64,000 nt of DNA from Paenibacillus sp. PL2-23 (GTDB lineage Bacteria > Bacillota > Bacilli > Paenibacillales > Paenibacillaceae), in NCBI RefSeq assembly GCF_040834005.1, contig NZ_CP162129.1, positions 5,328,501 through 5,392,500 of the forward strand, read 5' to 3'. The translations under genes and the position numbers were made by a program. Shown here piece by piece: positions 63,842 through 64,000 of the stretch. The notes under the pieces were generated by a model that was given only the letters and a program-made list of their open reading frames with translations, did not search any database and was not told the DNA's origin. How positions within the stretch are numbered: position 1 is the stretch's first letter; each line of letters begins with the position of its first letter.

Positions 63842-64000
63842 CTAAGGGCAAGCCTCCAGCTTTTTCAGCAAGGCCTCCGTCAGCTCCGTATCCAGCTCCA
63901 TGACGGTGAGCGCATCTCCGCTCCGGCTCTTCCGGTCGACGGACATGTACCCGATGTTGGAATGCTCCTCCTTGAGCCTGCCTGTCAGCTCCGCAATGAC
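63842..64000 (-). CDS. sdaAB: L-serine dehydratase beta subunit, C-terminal part (cut by window edge)
   Basis: The last 52 residues read VIAELTGRLKEEHSNIGYMS followed by VDRKSRSGDALTVMELD, the C-terminal ACT-like domain of SdaAB. The stop is 65 bp before the sdaAA start, the usual sdaAB-sdaAA order. The rest lies outside the window. Confidence 0.85.
   Translation of the reverse strand, partial: VIAELTGRLKEEHSNIGYMSVDRKSRSGDALTVMELDTELTEALLKKLEACP

Overview
The window looks like a chromosomal segment from a spore-forming, low-to-mid GC Firmicute of the Paenibacillaceae (Paenibacillus or a close relative). The support is: spoIIR (endospore formation); a Bacillus-like gene order spoIIR–tsaC–mntP–ywlE–rpiB–ywlG–glyA and upp–mnaA–atp; SLH-anchored and Ig-repeat surface proteins; Lpl-type sugar ABC transporters paired with membrane-bound AraC regulators; strong AGGAGG-type ribosome sites; and CcpA-type cre sites. 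No rRNA, tRNA, CRISPR array or transposase gene was seen.

Region 1 (1–26.4 kb) is a saccharide-utilisation locus. At its left edge are a cut-off FAD-dependent oxidoreductase, a LacI regulator, an AraC regulator and a GH88 unsaturated uronyl hydrolase. A long minus-strand operon follows: two Lpl-type permeases, a lipoprotein solute-binding protein, a GH105 hydrolase, a PL8 lyase lacking a signal peptide, a secreted beta-helix protein and a Cys-type sulfatase. A second minus-strand operon has permease, permease, binding protein and a paralogous sulfatase. Each transporter operon is preceded by a two-TM AraC-type regulator. Together they suggest uptake of sulfated, uronic-acid-containing oligosaccharides (glycosaminoglycan-like) and their cytoplasmic cleavage. 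No transporter ATPase and no sulfatase-maturating enzyme lies in the window.

Region 2 (25.7–34.3 kb) holds an SGNH hydrolase, a 1724-residue SLH-anchored multidomain beta-helix protein with a perfect cre site just upstream, and a chemoreceptor whose Cache-like sensor appears to lie on the cytoplasmic side.

Region 3 (34.3–45.1 kb) begins with an array of 102-bp repeats, then the complete F1Fo ATP synthase operon (atpZIBEFHAGDC), mnaA and upp. Two related short elements with terminal inverted repeats sit in intergenic gaps here, one of them inside the atp operon.

Region 4 (45.3–55.7 kb) separates upp from glyA, which are adjacent in many Bacilli. It carries a Big_2-repeat surface protein, an MscS channel, a complete opp oligopeptide transporter operon, and a second array of the same 102-bp repeat family.

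Region 5 (55.7–61.7 kb) is the conserved glyA–spoIIR block. Region 6 (61.8–64 kb) is an ECF41 sigma factor with its carboxymuconolactone-decarboxylase-like partner and a matching promoter between them, then a 3'-truncated sdaAA and the end of sdaAB.

The most unusual feature is the pair of repeat arrays, at 34.5–35.2 kb and 55.1–55.5 kb. Both have a 102-bp period made of two 51-bp half-units, each centred on a dyad of the form ACGACA-N5-TGTCGT. They lie 20 kb apart and are not convincingly coding.
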